Below, piece by piece: positions 20,805 to 28,749 of a stretch of 31,024 nucleotides of DNA. The position numbers and the translations under genes are program-made. The DNA is from CALKMS01 sp036796755 (lineage in GTDB: Bacteria; Actinomycetota; Aquicultoria; SKW223; CALKMS01), in the NCBI GenBank assembly GCA_036796755.1, contig DAIRCJ010000008.1, positions 1 to 31,024 on the forward strand. The letters run 5' to 3'. Each line of letters begins with the position of its first letter. Positions within the stretch are counted from its first letter, which is position 1. The notes beneath the pieces were generated by a model. The model was not told the origin of the DNA and made no database searches. It was given only the letters and a program-made list of their open reading frames with translations.

Positions 20805-22331
20805 ATGAAAGACAAAATTTTTTATTTGACCACTCCAATTTATTATGTTAATGACGTCCCCCATATCGGCCATGCTTACTGCAGTTTAGCCGCGGATATT
20901 CTGGCTCGCTTCTGGCGTCAGAGAAAAAGAAAAGTCTTTTTCTTAACTGGAACCGACGAACATGGTCAAAAAGTTCAAAAAGCAGCCCAAGCCAGAGGTT
21001 TATCCCCCCAGGAACACTGTGACCAAATGGTTGAACCTTTTAAAGCCCTCTGGAAAAAACTTTACCTTTCAAACAACGATTTCATCCGAACAACGGAAAA
21101 AAGACATGAAAAAGTAGTCCAGCAAGTTTTTCAAAAGCTATATGAAAAGGGAGACATTTATCGGGGAACTTATGAAGGCTGGTATTGCTTTTATGAAGAA
21201 ACTTACTATCCTTCCTCCCAGATAGTTGAAGGTAAGTGCCCAGAATGTCAACGCCCGGTCCAGTGGTTAAAAGAGGAAGCTTATTTTTTTGCCTGCTCCC
21301 GATATCAAGATAGGCTTTTAAAACACCTGGAAGAAAACCCGGATTTCATAATGCCTTCCTTTCGCTTTAACGAAGTTAAATCTTTTGTGGAAGCCGGGGT
21401 GGAAGATGTCTGCGTTTCCCGAAGCGCTAAAAAATTAAGCTGGGGGATACCTGTCCCTTTCGATCCTGACCACGTCATCTATGTCTGGTTTGATGCTCTT
21501 TTAAACTATCTTACCGGTGCCTATTATTTTCAAGATGAGGGAAAGTTTGCCCAGCTCTGGCCAGCCGATTTTCACCTGATTGGCAAGGATATTCTTCGTT
21601 TTCACGCCGTTATCTGGCCTTCCATGCTTTTCGCCCTGGAGTTGCCCCTGCCTAAACATATTTTTGCCACTGGCTTCTGGACTCTCGGGGGGGAAAAAAT
21701 TTCCAAATCCAGAGGGCTGGTGATAGACCCCAATGCCCTAATCGATGAATACGGGGTTGATGCCGTTCGTTACTTTTTCTTCCGAGAAATCAGCTTGGGC
21801 GCCGATGGCGAGTTCACTCTAGAATCGCTTGAAAGAAGGCTGAACTTTGACTTAGCCAATGATCTGGGTAACTTTATTCACCGAACTAGCAAGCTCTTTA
21901 ATAAACTCTCGGAAAACAGGGTTCCCTCGCCTAGCGGGTTTACTTCTCAGGAAAAAGAAGTTGAAAAAATGGCTCAGGAAATTGAAAGCCGTTTGGTCAG
22001 CCTGATGAAAGAATTAAAATTTAAAGAAAGCCTGGAAGAAATCTGGCAGTTAATCAGAAAAGCCAATCGCTATGTTGACCAGACTTCTCCCTGGAACCTT
22101 GGAGGAGAAAACTCTGGCTATTTAAAAACTGTCCTTTATACTATTGCCGAGCTCTGGAGAATGATCGCCATCTTCATTGAACCTTTCCTTCCCTTAACCT
22201 CCCGGGAGATTCAAACCCGTCTGAGCTTAAGCGATTATCAACCCGATTTACCGTCTGATTTAAGACTGGGAAAACTCCAGCCCGGCCTGGCAGTAAAAAG
22301 TGGACCGCCCCTTTTCCCTCGAAGGCTATAA
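20805..22331 (+). CDS. metG: Methionyl-tRNA synthetase
   Basis: Charges tRNA-Met, both initiator and elongator. The 508-aa protein is the short form without the C-terminal tRNA-binding dimer domain. Class I signatures are HIGH at 20-23 (VPHIGHAY), TGTDEHGQKV, and KISKS at 298-302. The connective domain has only part of the usual zinc knuckle: CPEC is present, while the first pair is reduced to one Cys in GWYCFYEE, so zinc binding there may be altered. The anticodon-binding region includes DLANDLGNFIHR and the NRYVDQTSPW stretch. Start ATG 20805. It overlaps tatD (TAATG). Confidence 0.96.
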   Translation: MKDKIFYLTTPIYYVNDVPHIGHAYCSLAADILARFWRQRKRKVFFLTGTDEHGQKVQKAAQARGLSPQEHCDQMVEPFKALWKKLYLSNNDFIRTTEKRHEKVVQQVFQKLYEKGDIYRGTYEGWYCFYEETYYPSSQIVEGKCPECQRPVQWLKEEAYFFACSRYQDRLLKHLEENPDFIMPSFRFNEVKSFVEAGVEDVCVSRSAKKLSWGIPVPFDPDHVIYVWFDALLNYLTGAYYFQDEGKFAQLWPADFHLIGKDILRFHAVIWPSMLFALELPLPKHIFATGFWTLGGEKISKSRGLVIDPNALIDEYGVDAVRYFFFREISLGADGEFTLESLERRLNFDLANDLGNFIHRTSKLFNKLSENRVPSPSGFTSQEKEVEKMAQEIESRLVSLMKELKFKESLEEIWQLIRKANRYVDQTSPWNLGGENSGYLKTVLYTIAELWRMIAIFIEPFLPLTSREIQTRLSLSDYQPDLPSDLRLGKLQPGLAVKSGPPLFPRRL

Positions 22332-23101
22332 TGGAACTTTTTGACACCCATTGTCATCTTGACTCCTACCCCTCTTTAGAACTTGAGCCCTTAATTTTTC
22401 GAGCCCGAGAAAAGGGAGTCAAAAAAATTTTAACTATCGGAACCGACCTTGAGTCCAGCCGAGCGGGCTTTAAAATCGCCTCCCGGTGGGAAAACATCTT
22501 TTTCTCTGCTGGTTACCATCCCCATCAGGCTAAAGACTTTAAACCTAAAGACTTGAAAGAACTAAAAAAATTAGCAAAAAAAGAAAAATGCCTAGCAATT
22601 GGGGAAACTGGTCTGGACTATTATTACCTTCATTCAGCAAAAGATATCCAGAAAGAAGTCTTCCGCCAGCAAATTGAGCTGGCTTGTGAACTCGGTCGGC
22701 CTTTAATAATCCACTCCCGCCAGGCTTTTGAAGAAGTAATGGAAATTTTGCTGGATTTTCCTTCTCTCTCCTTTGTTTTTCACTGCTTTTCCGGTACCCA
22801 TCAGGAGTTTCTTAAAATCAGAAAAGCCGGGGGGCTCGTTTCCTTCACCGGCATAGTCACCTTTAAAAAAGCTCAAGAATTAAAGGAAGTGGCTAAAGAA
22901 GCTCCTTTAGAAAGCTTCTTCTTGGAAACAGACTCTCCCTATCTTTCTCCCGAACCTTTTCGGGGAAAGAAAAACGAACCTGCTTATTTAACCTGTATTC
23001 TTCAGTTTTTAGCTCAACTTCGGGAAGAAAGTGAAGAAAAAATTGCTTTAGAAACAACGAAAAACGCCGATAGATTTTTCCGACTTGATTTGCTACCTTA
23101 A
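22331..23101 (+). CDS. tatD: TatD family metal-dependent hydrolase
   Basis: TatD proteins are TIM-barrel metal nucleases, reported to act as 3'-5' exonucleases or D-aminoacyl-tRNA deacylase-like repair enzymes. The 256-aa protein has the family's metal residues: DTHCHLD at 5-11, GETGLDYYY near 93-101, the IIHSRQAFEE histidine, FHCFSGTHQEF and the late ETDSPYLSPEPFRG. The next-gene position after metG is the standard arrangement in Bacillota and others. The start codon overlaps the metG stop by one base, so translation is probably coupled. Confidence 0.95.
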   Translation: MELFDTHCHLDSYPSLELEPLIFRAREKGVKKILTIGTDLESSRAGFKIASRWENIFFSAGYHPHQAKDFKPKDLKELKKLAKKEKCLAIGETGLDYYYLHSAKDIQKEVFRQQIELACELGRPLIIHSRQAFEEVMEILLDFPSLSFVFHCFSGTHQEFLKIRKAGGLVSFTGIVTFKKAQELKEVAKEAPLESFFLETDSPYLSPEPFRGKKNEPAYLTCILQFLAQLREESEEKIALETTKNADRFFRLDLLP

Positions 23102-23128
23102 TTTTTCAGCCACAAAGAAACCAAACTG

Positions 23129-23680
23129 ATGAAAAAACCGTTATTACCTGATGAGGAACTAAAAAATCTGGCCAGCCGAGCCAGAAAAGAAAAGGAAGCT
23201 TTGGCTGAGCTGTTTGAATTGCTCTTTGACAGAATTTATAGCTTTTTCTTCTACCGGGTTAACCGCCCCGAAGAAGCCGAAGACCTGACCCAAGCTTTCT
23301 TCCTGAAGCTGATTGAGGCTCTTAACTCTTACCGTCCGAGGGAGGCACCGTTTATGGCCTGGTGCCAGAAGATAGCTCGCAACCTCTTAATTGACCACTA
23401 TCGCCAGACCAAAGTTCTTTACCCGCCGGAGGCTCTTACCCAGCTGGAAAACGGAAAAGCAAGAAAGGAAGTTGAGACCGAAGAAAACCGAATTGTCCTT
23501 TATAAAGCCCTGAGAGCACTTTCGGCCGATTATCAAGAAGTAATTTTACTCCGCTTTTTAATGGGCTTCTCGGTAAAAGAAACAGCTGAGCTTATGAAGC
23601 GGAGCGAGAATGCAGTTAAACTTTTACAGTTTAGAGCCTTGAGAGCTTTAAAAAAGCAACTGGTTGACGAAAATGGATGA
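23129..23680 (+). CDS. ECF-type RNA polymerase sigma factor
   Basis: A 183-aa group 4 sigma factor. Region 2 runs about residues 20-90 (LFDRIYSFFFYRVNRPEEAEDLTQAFFLKL and RNLLIDHYRQ for -10 recognition); region 4 about 125-178 (LSADYQEVILLRFLMGFSVKETAELM, then SENAVKLLQFRALRALKK) forms the -35 helix-turn-helix. No C-terminal extra domain. It overlaps the following membrane protein gene by 8 nt, the usual sigma/anti-sigma arrangement. The ATG at 23129 lacks a good ribosome site and is 27 nt downstream of tatD. Target genes cannot be told from this window. Confidence 0.92.
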   Translation: MKKPLLPDEELKNLASRARKEKEALAELFELLFDRIYSFFFYRVNRPEEAEDLTQAFFLKLIEALNSYRPREAPFMAWCQKIARNLLIDHYRQTKVLYPPEALTQLENGKARKEVETEENRIVLYKALRALSADYQEVILLRFLMGFSVKETAELMKRSENAVKLLQFRALRALKKQLVDENG

Positions 23681-24356
23681 GTTAAACAAGGTTCAAAAAC
23701 TAAATGAATACCTGAAAGAACTGGAAAAGGGCCAGCTAAAGCTGGAAAAAATAGCCGACCCTGAAGTGGAGTCTTTGATCAAATTAGCCAGCTCTCTGCG
23801 GGAAAAACTGCTTATTTCTGCTCCTCAGGACTTCCGCCAGCAGGCTAAAGAAAACTTTCTTTCCGCCTGGCAAAAGAAAAGGCTTTCGTCCCGGCGCCGC
23901 CTGGTCAAAATCATTGCTTTAGCTGCCAGCTTCTTACTTCTTTTTTCCGGACTGGCTAACGCCACCTGGAAAAGCCAGCCAGGAAGCTTGCTCTATCCGA
24001 TAAAAAAAGGAGTCCAGAAAATCGTTGTTTTGCTAGAGAAAAAAATGGAAAAAGTTCATCCAGCTTTAACACCCAAATCAATCAGAAAAGGAAAGAAAGG
24101 AAAGGAAAAGCCAGGAAAAGAAAGAAAACCTGAAAACAAAGGAAAAGAAAGGAAAAGGAAAAATCAGTCTCCTCGAAAACCAAACTTTCCTTTAAAAGAA
24201 AAAAGAAGCTCTTCGAACTTACTCCCGGAAGGGACCTCCTCAACTTTTATTTTTCCAGAATCAAGTCGAGAAAAGGAAAGTTCAGTTAATCATCAGGAAA
24301 AGGAGAGAAGCCAGAACCAGGAAGAGGAAAGCCAGAGAAAAGCTCAGGAAAGATAA
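23673..24356 (+). CDS. DUF5667-type membrane protein, probable anti-sigma factor
   Basis: A 227-aa protein encoded directly after the sigma factor, with coupled translation (8-nt overlap). A cytoplasmic N-terminal part (about 1-75) would be the sigma-binding region. A single membrane helix (about 82-98) follows an SSRRRLVK stretch, then the DUF5667 hallmark SQPGSLLYPIKKGVQKI. From about residue 120 to the end the sequence is low-complexity and highly charged, full of Lys, Glu, Ser and Gln, and probably disordered outside the cell. I start at ATG 23673; an upstream TTG is in frame but unlikely. Anti-sigma function is inferred from position and domain, not from a recognised binding motif. Confidence 0.78.
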   Translation: MDELNKVQKLNEYLKELEKGQLKLEKIADPEVESLIKLASSLREKLLISAPQDFRQQAKENFLSAWQKKRLSSRRRLVKIIALAASFLLLFSGLANATWKSQPGSLLYPIKKGVQKIVVLLEKKMEKVHPALTPKSIRKGKKGKEKPGKERKPENKGKERKRKNQSPRKPNFPLKEKRSSSNLLPEGTSSTFIFPESSREKESSVNHQEKERSQNQEEESQRKAQER

Positions 24357-24451
24357 ATTTTCAGAGCGGGTTAAAATTCCCTTGAACTTCTGGCTAAAAT
24401 TTTTTAAAAATTGCTTAATTGAGAAACTTTTCTCCAAGCCTTCCGTTTATA

Positions 24452-24466
24452 AGGTTACGCCAACCT
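24452..24466 (+). repeat. Small hairpin preceding the terminator
   Basis: AGGTT-ACGCC-AACCT. Its CCAACC could also pair with the GGTTGG of the terminator 25 nt downstream, so two folds compete. Confidence 0.4.
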
Positions 24467-24472
24467 ACCCCG

Positions 24473-24518
24473 AGTCCCAACCACTACCCCGGTTGGGACT
24501 TTCTTATTTTTTTCTCCA
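24473..24518 (+). terminator. Strong terminator of the metG to anti-sigma transcript
   Basis: AGTCCCAACC (24473-24482) pairs perfectly with GGTTGGGACT (24491-24500) over 10 bp with an 8-nt loop, followed by TTCTTATTTTTTTCT. Confidence 0.9.
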
Positions 24519-24890
24519 GCAAAAAAACTTAAGAACAAGCACTCCGGTTAGCTCATTTTAAATGCTTTTTTATAAATAAACGAACAAGTTCAATACCTGC
24601 TGAAGGCCCGAGAAATTCAAAATAGTTTTTAGAAAGGTGTTGGATTTTGCCTTCCGTAAATCCCCTCTCGCTCCCCCTGAAAAAAAAGAAAGATATAAAA
24701 GAGAGAGTCCCCTGCTCCTTTAAAAAAGGGGAGCTTATCTTTTCCCCCTTAAATTTTAAGGGTCCTCCTTTTCACCTCCCCTTTTAATTTATAGGGGGAC
24801 TGAAGAGAATTTAATCCGCCAGGAGGTTTTGAATCAGGAGTCAACATGCTAGAGGCGTATACAATGAAAGAAAGAGTTCCCAAGTTTTAG
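24519..24890. other. Gene-free stretch with clustered G/C-run inverted repeats
   Basis: Between the terminator and the tRNA-Arg promoter I see no gene above about 15 codons. From 24706 to 24801 there is a nest of inverted repeats: outer arms AGTCCCC and GGGGACT, inside them GCTCC/GGAGC (24714-24734), a 17-bp palindrome CCCTTAAA-T-TTTAAGGG (24746-24762), and CCCCT/AGGGG (24778-24797). The pattern resembles small non-autonomous repeat elements built on short G/C-run inverted repeats. It could instead be a structured RNA; coding capacity is absent. Confidence 0.45.
24706..24801. repeat. Possible MITE-like or structured element with terminal inverted repeats
   Basis: Terminal arms AGTCCCC (24706-24712) and GGGGACT (24795-24801) enclose about 82 bp with three further inverted repeats. 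No target-site duplication is obvious. Copies elsewhere in the genome would be needed to call it mobile. Confidence 0.35.
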
Positions 24891-24896
24891 TATAAT
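24891..24896 (+). promoter_or_regulatory. -10 box of tRNA-Arg
   Basis: A perfect TATAAT, 11 nt before the tRNA 5' end. No good -35 box. Confidence 0.5.
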
Positions 24897-24907
24897 TTTT
24901 TAGACTG

Positions 24908-24983
24908 GCGCCCGTGGCTCAACGGATAGAGCGTCGGCCTCCGGAGCCGAAGGTTGCGCGTTCGAATCGCGCCGGGCGCACCA
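24908..24983 (+). tRNA. tRNA-Arg (anticodon CCG)
   Basis: A 76-nt tRNA: acceptor GCGCCCG pairs with CGGGCGC, the anticodon stem TCGGC/GCCGA holds CCG at 24941-24943, the T-loop is GTTCGAATC and CCA is encoded at 24981-24983. Confidence 0.97.
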
Positions 24984-24990
24984 GAAAATT

Positions 24991-25007
24991 TAAAAGCTTG
25001 GCTTTTA
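24991..25007. terminator. Possible bidirectional terminator between tRNA-Arg and ddl
   Basis: TAAAAGC-TTG-GCTTTTA, a perfect 7-bp inverted repeat between the convergent tRNA-Arg and ddl genes, overlapping the ddl stop. The T-tracts are short. Confidence 0.35.
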
Positions 25008-25943
25008 ACTGCTCTGATTTAAGGAAAGATTAACGATTTTTTCTACCAGCTTTTTGAAGTCAAGACCAGCCGCTTGAGCAGCCATTGGTAAAAGGGAGGT
25101 CTCGGTCATACCCGGAGAAGTATTAATCTCCAGAATGTAAGGAGCCTGTTCCTCTTCAGAGTAAATAAAATCAACCCGGGAAAGATGAGCACATTTTAAC
25201 TCGTGATGGGCCTTTAAGGCTATTTCTTTAACCTTCTTCAGCTCTTCTGGAGCCAATCGGGCCGGTATATAGTATTCGCTCATTCCTGGAGTATACATAG
25301 CCTCATAGTCAAAAAATTCTTTTTTGGGAACAACTTCAACTGGTGGCAAAGCCTCATCAGCCAGGATGGAAACGGCGATTTCCCTTCCTTTGATGTACTT
25401 TTCAACCAGAACCCGGTCATCATAACTTAAACTCCCAATCAGGGCCTGGGGAAACTCTTCTGGCTGATGCACGATTTTTATTCCCAGGGAAGAACCCTGG
25501 CAGGCTGGTTTCACCACCAGTGGCAAACCCAGTTTCTCTACTATTACGGGTAAAAGGTCAGCTGCCCCCATCTCCTTAAAACTGACGCTGCTTAAGGCAA
25601 AAAAGTCAGGGGTGGGAAGGGAAGCCTTTAAGAAAAACTCTTTGGAAACAACTTTATCAAAGGAGAGACGGCAAGAGTGAGCATCGGGACCGGTATAAGG
25701 AAAACCCAAAATTTCCAGAAGTTCCTGAACGGTGCCGTCTTCTCCATATTTTCCGTGCAAGGCTATATAAACCAGAGCGGGATTAAATCCGAGCAAGTTT
25801 TGAATTAACTGTTCATCAAGGTCGAAACGCTTAACCAGGTAACCCAGCTCTTCCAGGGCTTCGGCCACTCGCTGACCACTGACCAGGGAAACCTCCCTTT
25901 CTAAAGAGCGGCCGCCCATTAAGACCGCGATCTTCTCTTTCAT
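25005..25943 (-). CDS. ddl: D-alanine-D-alanine ligase
   Basis: An ATP-grasp enzyme that joins two D-alanines for the peptidoglycan stem, so the cell has a murein wall. The 312-aa protein opens with AVLMGGRSLEREVSLVSGQ and has ALHGKYGEDGTVQELLE, PYTGPDAHSCRLSFDKV, the ATP-grasp loop PACQGSSLGI and the Mg-binding end FIYSEEEQAPYILEINTSPGMTE. The usual SGxxS-type start, GGxSxEREVSL, is intact. Its ATG at 25943 overlaps the end of the upstream aminotransferase gene by 4 nt, with AGGAGG ahead. Ser in the YxS region of the ligase is not clear enough here to judge D-Ala versus D-lactate specificity. Confidence 0.96.
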   Translation of the reverse strand: MKEKIAVLMGGRSLEREVSLVSGQRVAEALEELGYLVKRFDLDEQLIQNLLGFNPALVYIALHGKYGEDGTVQELLEILGFPYTGPDAHSCRLSFDKVVSKEFFLKASLPTPDFFALSSVSFKEMGAADLLPVIVEKLGLPLVVKPACQGSSLGIKIVHQPEEFPQALIGSLSYDDRVLVEKYIKGREIAVSILADEALPPVEVVPKKEFFDYEAMYTPGMSEYYIPARLAPEELKKVKEIALKAHHELKCAHLSRVDFIYSEEEQAPYILEINTSPGMTETSLLPMAAQAAGLDFKKLVEKIVNLSLNQSS

Positions 25944-27220
25944 TTTTCCTCCTTTTTGGGAAATCTAGCCTTTTCTTTTTTTAAGCTGCTTTTTTTATAA
26001 AAAGCTCTATAAATTTTCAGCTGCTCTCTTACTACCTTGCTCAGCCTTTTTATCCCCTCCCAGATAACTTCAAACTCGGAGTAGGAAAAATTAAGTCGCA
26101 TTGAGTTTTTCCCCTGACCATCAGCGTAAAAAGCCTCACCTGGAATGTAAGCCACTTTTTCCTCCAGAGCTTTGGCCAGCATCTCGGTAGTGTCAAAATA
26201 CTCGGGCAGGGTAACCCAGATAAAAAGACCACCCTCCGGTCTGGTCCAGACTGCCTCAGCGGGAAAAAATTCTTCCAGAGCCTGAAGCATTGCCTGGCAG
26301 CGCTCCCGGTACATTGAAGCGACTTTTCTGGTTTGCTCTTTCAAGTCAAACCTCTTAAGATAAGCCAGAAGAACTTTTTGGGTAAAGGGGCTGGGGCAAA
26401 GGTTTTCCGCTTCTTTAGCCTTAGAAAACTTCTCTAAAATTGGTTTGGGAGCAGTTAGCCAGCCAATCCTCATTCCGGGAGAAAAAATCTTGGAAAAAGT
26501 ATTTAAATAAATAGTATCTTCTTTTAGCTTCTTTAAGGTGGGGGTAGAAACGGTAGAGAAGCTAAGGTAACCATAAGCGTCGTCTTCCACCAGCAAAACC
26601 TGGTGTTTTTCAACTATCTCAACTACTTCCTTTCTCCTCTTGAGCGAAAGAGAAAGGCCAGTTGGATTTTGATAACTGGGGATAAGGTAAACAAATTTTG
26701 GCTTTCTACCCTCCTTCTCTAAAGCAACCAGTGTTTTTTCCAGAACTTCCGGTTGCACTCCCTCTTCATCCATGGAAACAGAAACCACTCTTGCTTCATA
26801 GCTCAAGAAGGCGTTCAATGCCCCTACATAACTTGGACCCTCGGTTATTATTGTTTCTCCAGGATTGATGAAAATCTTACCCAGCAAATCCAGACCTTGC
26901 TGAGCTCCGTCAGTAATTAAAATCTCTTCCGGGTGTACCTCCATTTCCCGTTCCTTCATTAATTTGGAAATCTCTTCTCTTAAATCCCATAAACCTTCTG
27001 AAGGCCCGTATTGAAAAGATACCTCAGATTGTTCAAAAACCTCTTCCATTGCTTGAGTAATCTCTCTCACCGGGAAAGAACGCGGATGGGGCATTCCGCC
27101 AGCAAAAGAAATAATATCCGGTCGAGAAGCAGCGGCAAAAAGCATTCGCACTATTGAAGGCCGAATAGAAGCCACCCGCCTGGCATAATACTGGCTCCAA
27201 ATATCAAGTCGAATTTCCAC
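25940..27220 (-). CDS. PLP-dependent aminotransferase (LysN/2-aminoadipate type)
   Basis: A 426-aa fold-type I aminotransferase of the class that includes LysN and the MocR aminotransferase domain. It lacks an N-terminal GntR helix-turn-helix. The start region has FAGGMPHPRSFPV, then YGPSEGLWDLREEISKLM, ITDGAQQGLDLLGKIFINPGE, PSYQNPTGLSLS, and the PLP lysine in NTFSKIFSPGMRIGWL. The substrate cannot be read from sequence; 2-aminoadipate, branched-chain or aromatic 2-oxoacids are possible. It starts at GTG 27220 with AAAGG ahead, and overlaps ddl by 4 nt, so the two form an operon. A short Lys-rich tail follows the conserved domain. Confidence 0.88.
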   Translation of the reverse strand: MEIRLDIWSQYYARRVASIRPSIVRMLFAAASRPDIISFAGGMPHPRSFPVREITQAMEEVFEQSEVSFQYGPSEGLWDLREEISKLMKEREMEVHPEEILITDGAQQGLDLLGKIFINPGETIITEGPSYVGALNAFLSYEARVVSVSMDEEGVQPEVLEKTLVALEKEGRKPKFVYLIPSYQNPTGLSLSLKRRKEVVEIVEKHQVLLVEDDAYGYLSFSTVSTPTLKKLKEDTIYLNTFSKIFSPGMRIGWLTAPKPILEKFSKAKEAENLCPSPFTQKVLLAYLKRFDLKEQTRKVASMYRERCQAMLQALEEFFPAEAVWTRPEGGLFIWVTLPEYFDTTEMLAKALEEKVAYIPGEAFYADGQGKNSMRLNFSYSEFEVIWEGIKRLSKVVREQLKIYRAFYKKSSLKKEKARFPKKEEK

Positions 27221-27229
27221 TGCCTTTAC

Positions 27230-27237
27230 ATTATAAT
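27230..27237. promoter_or_regulatory. Palindromic -10 box shared by divergent genes
   Basis: ATTATAAT reads TATAAT on both strands, pointing left to the aminotransferase (start near 27224) and right to the reductase-family gene. No convincing -35 boxes. Confidence 0.4.
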
Positions 27238-27282
27238 TTTTTTGCTTGTAAAAATAAAAACCAGGGCAAAAAGGAAAGGAAA

Positions 27283-28311
27283 TTGGTTTATGATGTAGTT
27301 ATTGCTGGAGCGAGCTTTGCTGGTTTAGCGGTAGCCAGCAGCCTCCGAACTAAAAAAATACTTTTAATTGACCGCAAATCAATAGGAGCTCTTCCTACTT
27401 CAGCCTGTGCTGCTCCTTTAAATCTTCTTCTTCGCCAGAAAGTCGAAGGAGCAATCCTTCAAACGACCAGGGAAGTTTCTTTTAAAACCGCCTACGGTGA
27501 GCTGCGCTACTCCACTCTAGTTCCCTTTGCCACTTTTGACTACCAGACTTACTGTAAGGAAATCTTCCAGAGATTTCAGGGTGATTTCTTAAAAACCAGC
27601 ATAAAAAGTTTCAACGGCAATATAGTCTTAACTGACCGTGGAGAGTTTGAAGGAAAAGTCTTTGTGGATGCTACTGGCTGGCGAGCTAAGCTGGCTTCGT
27701 CTTTAAATCCTGATTTTGTCCCTAAAAATAAGCTGGGCTTTGGATTGGAAACCGAGGTCTTAACTAAAACCAGCAAGCTAAACTTTATCTTTGACCCTAA
27801 AATAATTAAGGGGGGCTACGCCTGGATCTTCCCGGCCGGAGAAAGAACCCGCCTGGGATTGGGAACTTACCGACCTTCTTCTGACCTCAAAAGCGAGCTC
27901 AAAAAATTTGTTGAAAGCCAGGGGTATAAAGTAGAGAAAATCCATGGCGGCTTTATGCCTTATGGACTGAGAAGCCCGGTTTACCGCAATGTTTTTTTAG
28001 TGGGTGATGCAGCCGGCCAGATTGTCCCTTTAACTGGAGAAGGAATAAGACAGGCCGTTTATTTTGGGGAAAAGTGTGCTCAAATTATCCAGTCCTACCT
28101 TGATGGTAATCTTTCTCTGCCTCTGGCCCTTTTACAATACTCTCGCTTTGTTAACCAGCATAAAGGAGGCTATATCCTTTTTAACTTCCTTCAAAACCTC
28201 TGGCTTCATTTGCCTAACTCGGCTATTGAGCTGGTCTCCCGCACTCTGGGCCGCCCCTGGACAAACTTTAAGTTTCAACAGATTTATTTTGACTGGATGA
28301 AAGCAGGTTAA
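27283..28311 (+). CDS. Geranylgeranyl reductase family FAD-dependent oxidoreductase
   Basis: A 342-aa flavoprotein of the GGR/PHBH fold. The N-terminal Rossmann motif is VVIAGASFAGLAVASSL with the acidic ribose-binding LLIDRK; the second FAD motif is VFLVGDAAGQIVPLTGEGIRQA near residues 237-258. VFVDATGWRAKL fills the middle conserved position. Family members saturate isoprenoid chains of membrane lipids, quinones or chlorophyll; which substrate is used here is unknown. Translation starts at TTG 27283 (GGAAAGGAAA upstream). It stands alone, divergent from the aminotransferase, with the YtxH gene about 100 bp downstream. Confidence 0.85.
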   Translation: MVYDVVIAGASFAGLAVASSLRTKKILLIDRKSIGALPTSACAAPLNLLLRQKVEGAILQTTREVSFKTAYGELRYSTLVPFATFDYQTYCKEIFQRFQGDFLKTSIKSFNGNIVLTDRGEFEGKVFVDATGWRAKLASSLNPDFVPKNKLGFGLETEVLTKTSKLNFIFDPKIIKGGYAWIFPAGERTRLGLGTYRPSSDLKSELKKFVESQGYKVEKIHGGFMPYGLRSPVYRNVFLVGDAAGQIVPLTGEGIRQAVYFGEKCAQIIQSYLDGNLSLPLALLQYSRFVNQHKGGYILFNFLQNLWLHLPNSAIELVSRTLGRPWTNFKFQQIYFDWMKAG

Positions 28312-28365
28312 AATTTCTTTCCCTTTTCCAACTTATCAATTTTAAGACGAAAATTGAAAATAATG

Positions 28366-28394
28366 TTGAATCTGCTTTTTAAGTGGCTTAAAAT
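28366..28394 (+). promoter_or_regulatory. Promoter of the ytxH-phosphoribosyltransferase pair
   Basis: TTGAAT (28366-28371), a 17-nt spacer, TAAAAT (28389-28394). Transcription would begin at about 28401, right at the ribosome site GGAGGTGA. Confidence 0.55.
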
Positions 28395-28413
28395 CAAAGT
28401 GGAGGTGAATAAG

Positions 28414-28746
28414 ATGGCTGATAGAAACGGCGGTGACCTTTTAAGTTTTTTGTTTGGAGCCGTGGTTGGCTTTGTGGCCGGAATCCTGGTTGCCCCCCGC
28501 CCGGGAAAAGAAACCCGAGAGCTTTTAATGGAAAAAGCCCGGGAGTATGTTGAGGAAGGGCAAAAACTTTACGAGGGACAGAGAGAAAAGGTAGAAAAAC
28601 TGGTTGAGACGGGAAAAGAAGCGATAACCGAAAAAGTTGACTTAGCTAAGGAAAAAATTGGTCAGGCTAAAGAAAAGATTCAGGAAAAGGTGGAGTCTTT
28701 AAAAAGCAAGGAAGCGGTAGAAGAAATTAAACCTGATGAGGTTTAA
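28414..28746 (+). CDS. YtxH domain protein
   Basis: A 110-aa small protein of the YtxH/general-stress type. A Gly-rich membrane segment near residues 10-30 (FLFGAVVGFVAGILVAPRPGKETR) is the hallmark, followed by a long amphipathic charged helix of Lys/Glu heptads (about 35-100) ending in IKPDEV. Its biochemical role is unknown; relatives are linked to stress or envelope functions. The start ATG 28414 has GGAGGTGA 6 nt ahead, which rules out the longer frame starting upstream. The stop codon TAA is followed in the same frame by the phosphoribosyltransferase. Confidence 0.85.
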   Translation: MADRNGGDLLSFLFGAVVGFVAGILVAPRPGKETRELLMEKAREYVEEGQKLYEGQREKVEKLVETGKEAITEKVDLAKEKIGQAKEKIQEKVESLKSKEAVEEIKPDEV

Positions 28747-28749
28747 AAA

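Noticed and set aside
24846..24890. A 14-codon open frame with a good ribosome site (AGGAG, spacing 5) ahead of tRNA-Arg
   Set aside because: Too short to support as a gene; nothing to suggest a leader peptide, as no regulated gene follows. It may be the remains of a gene start.
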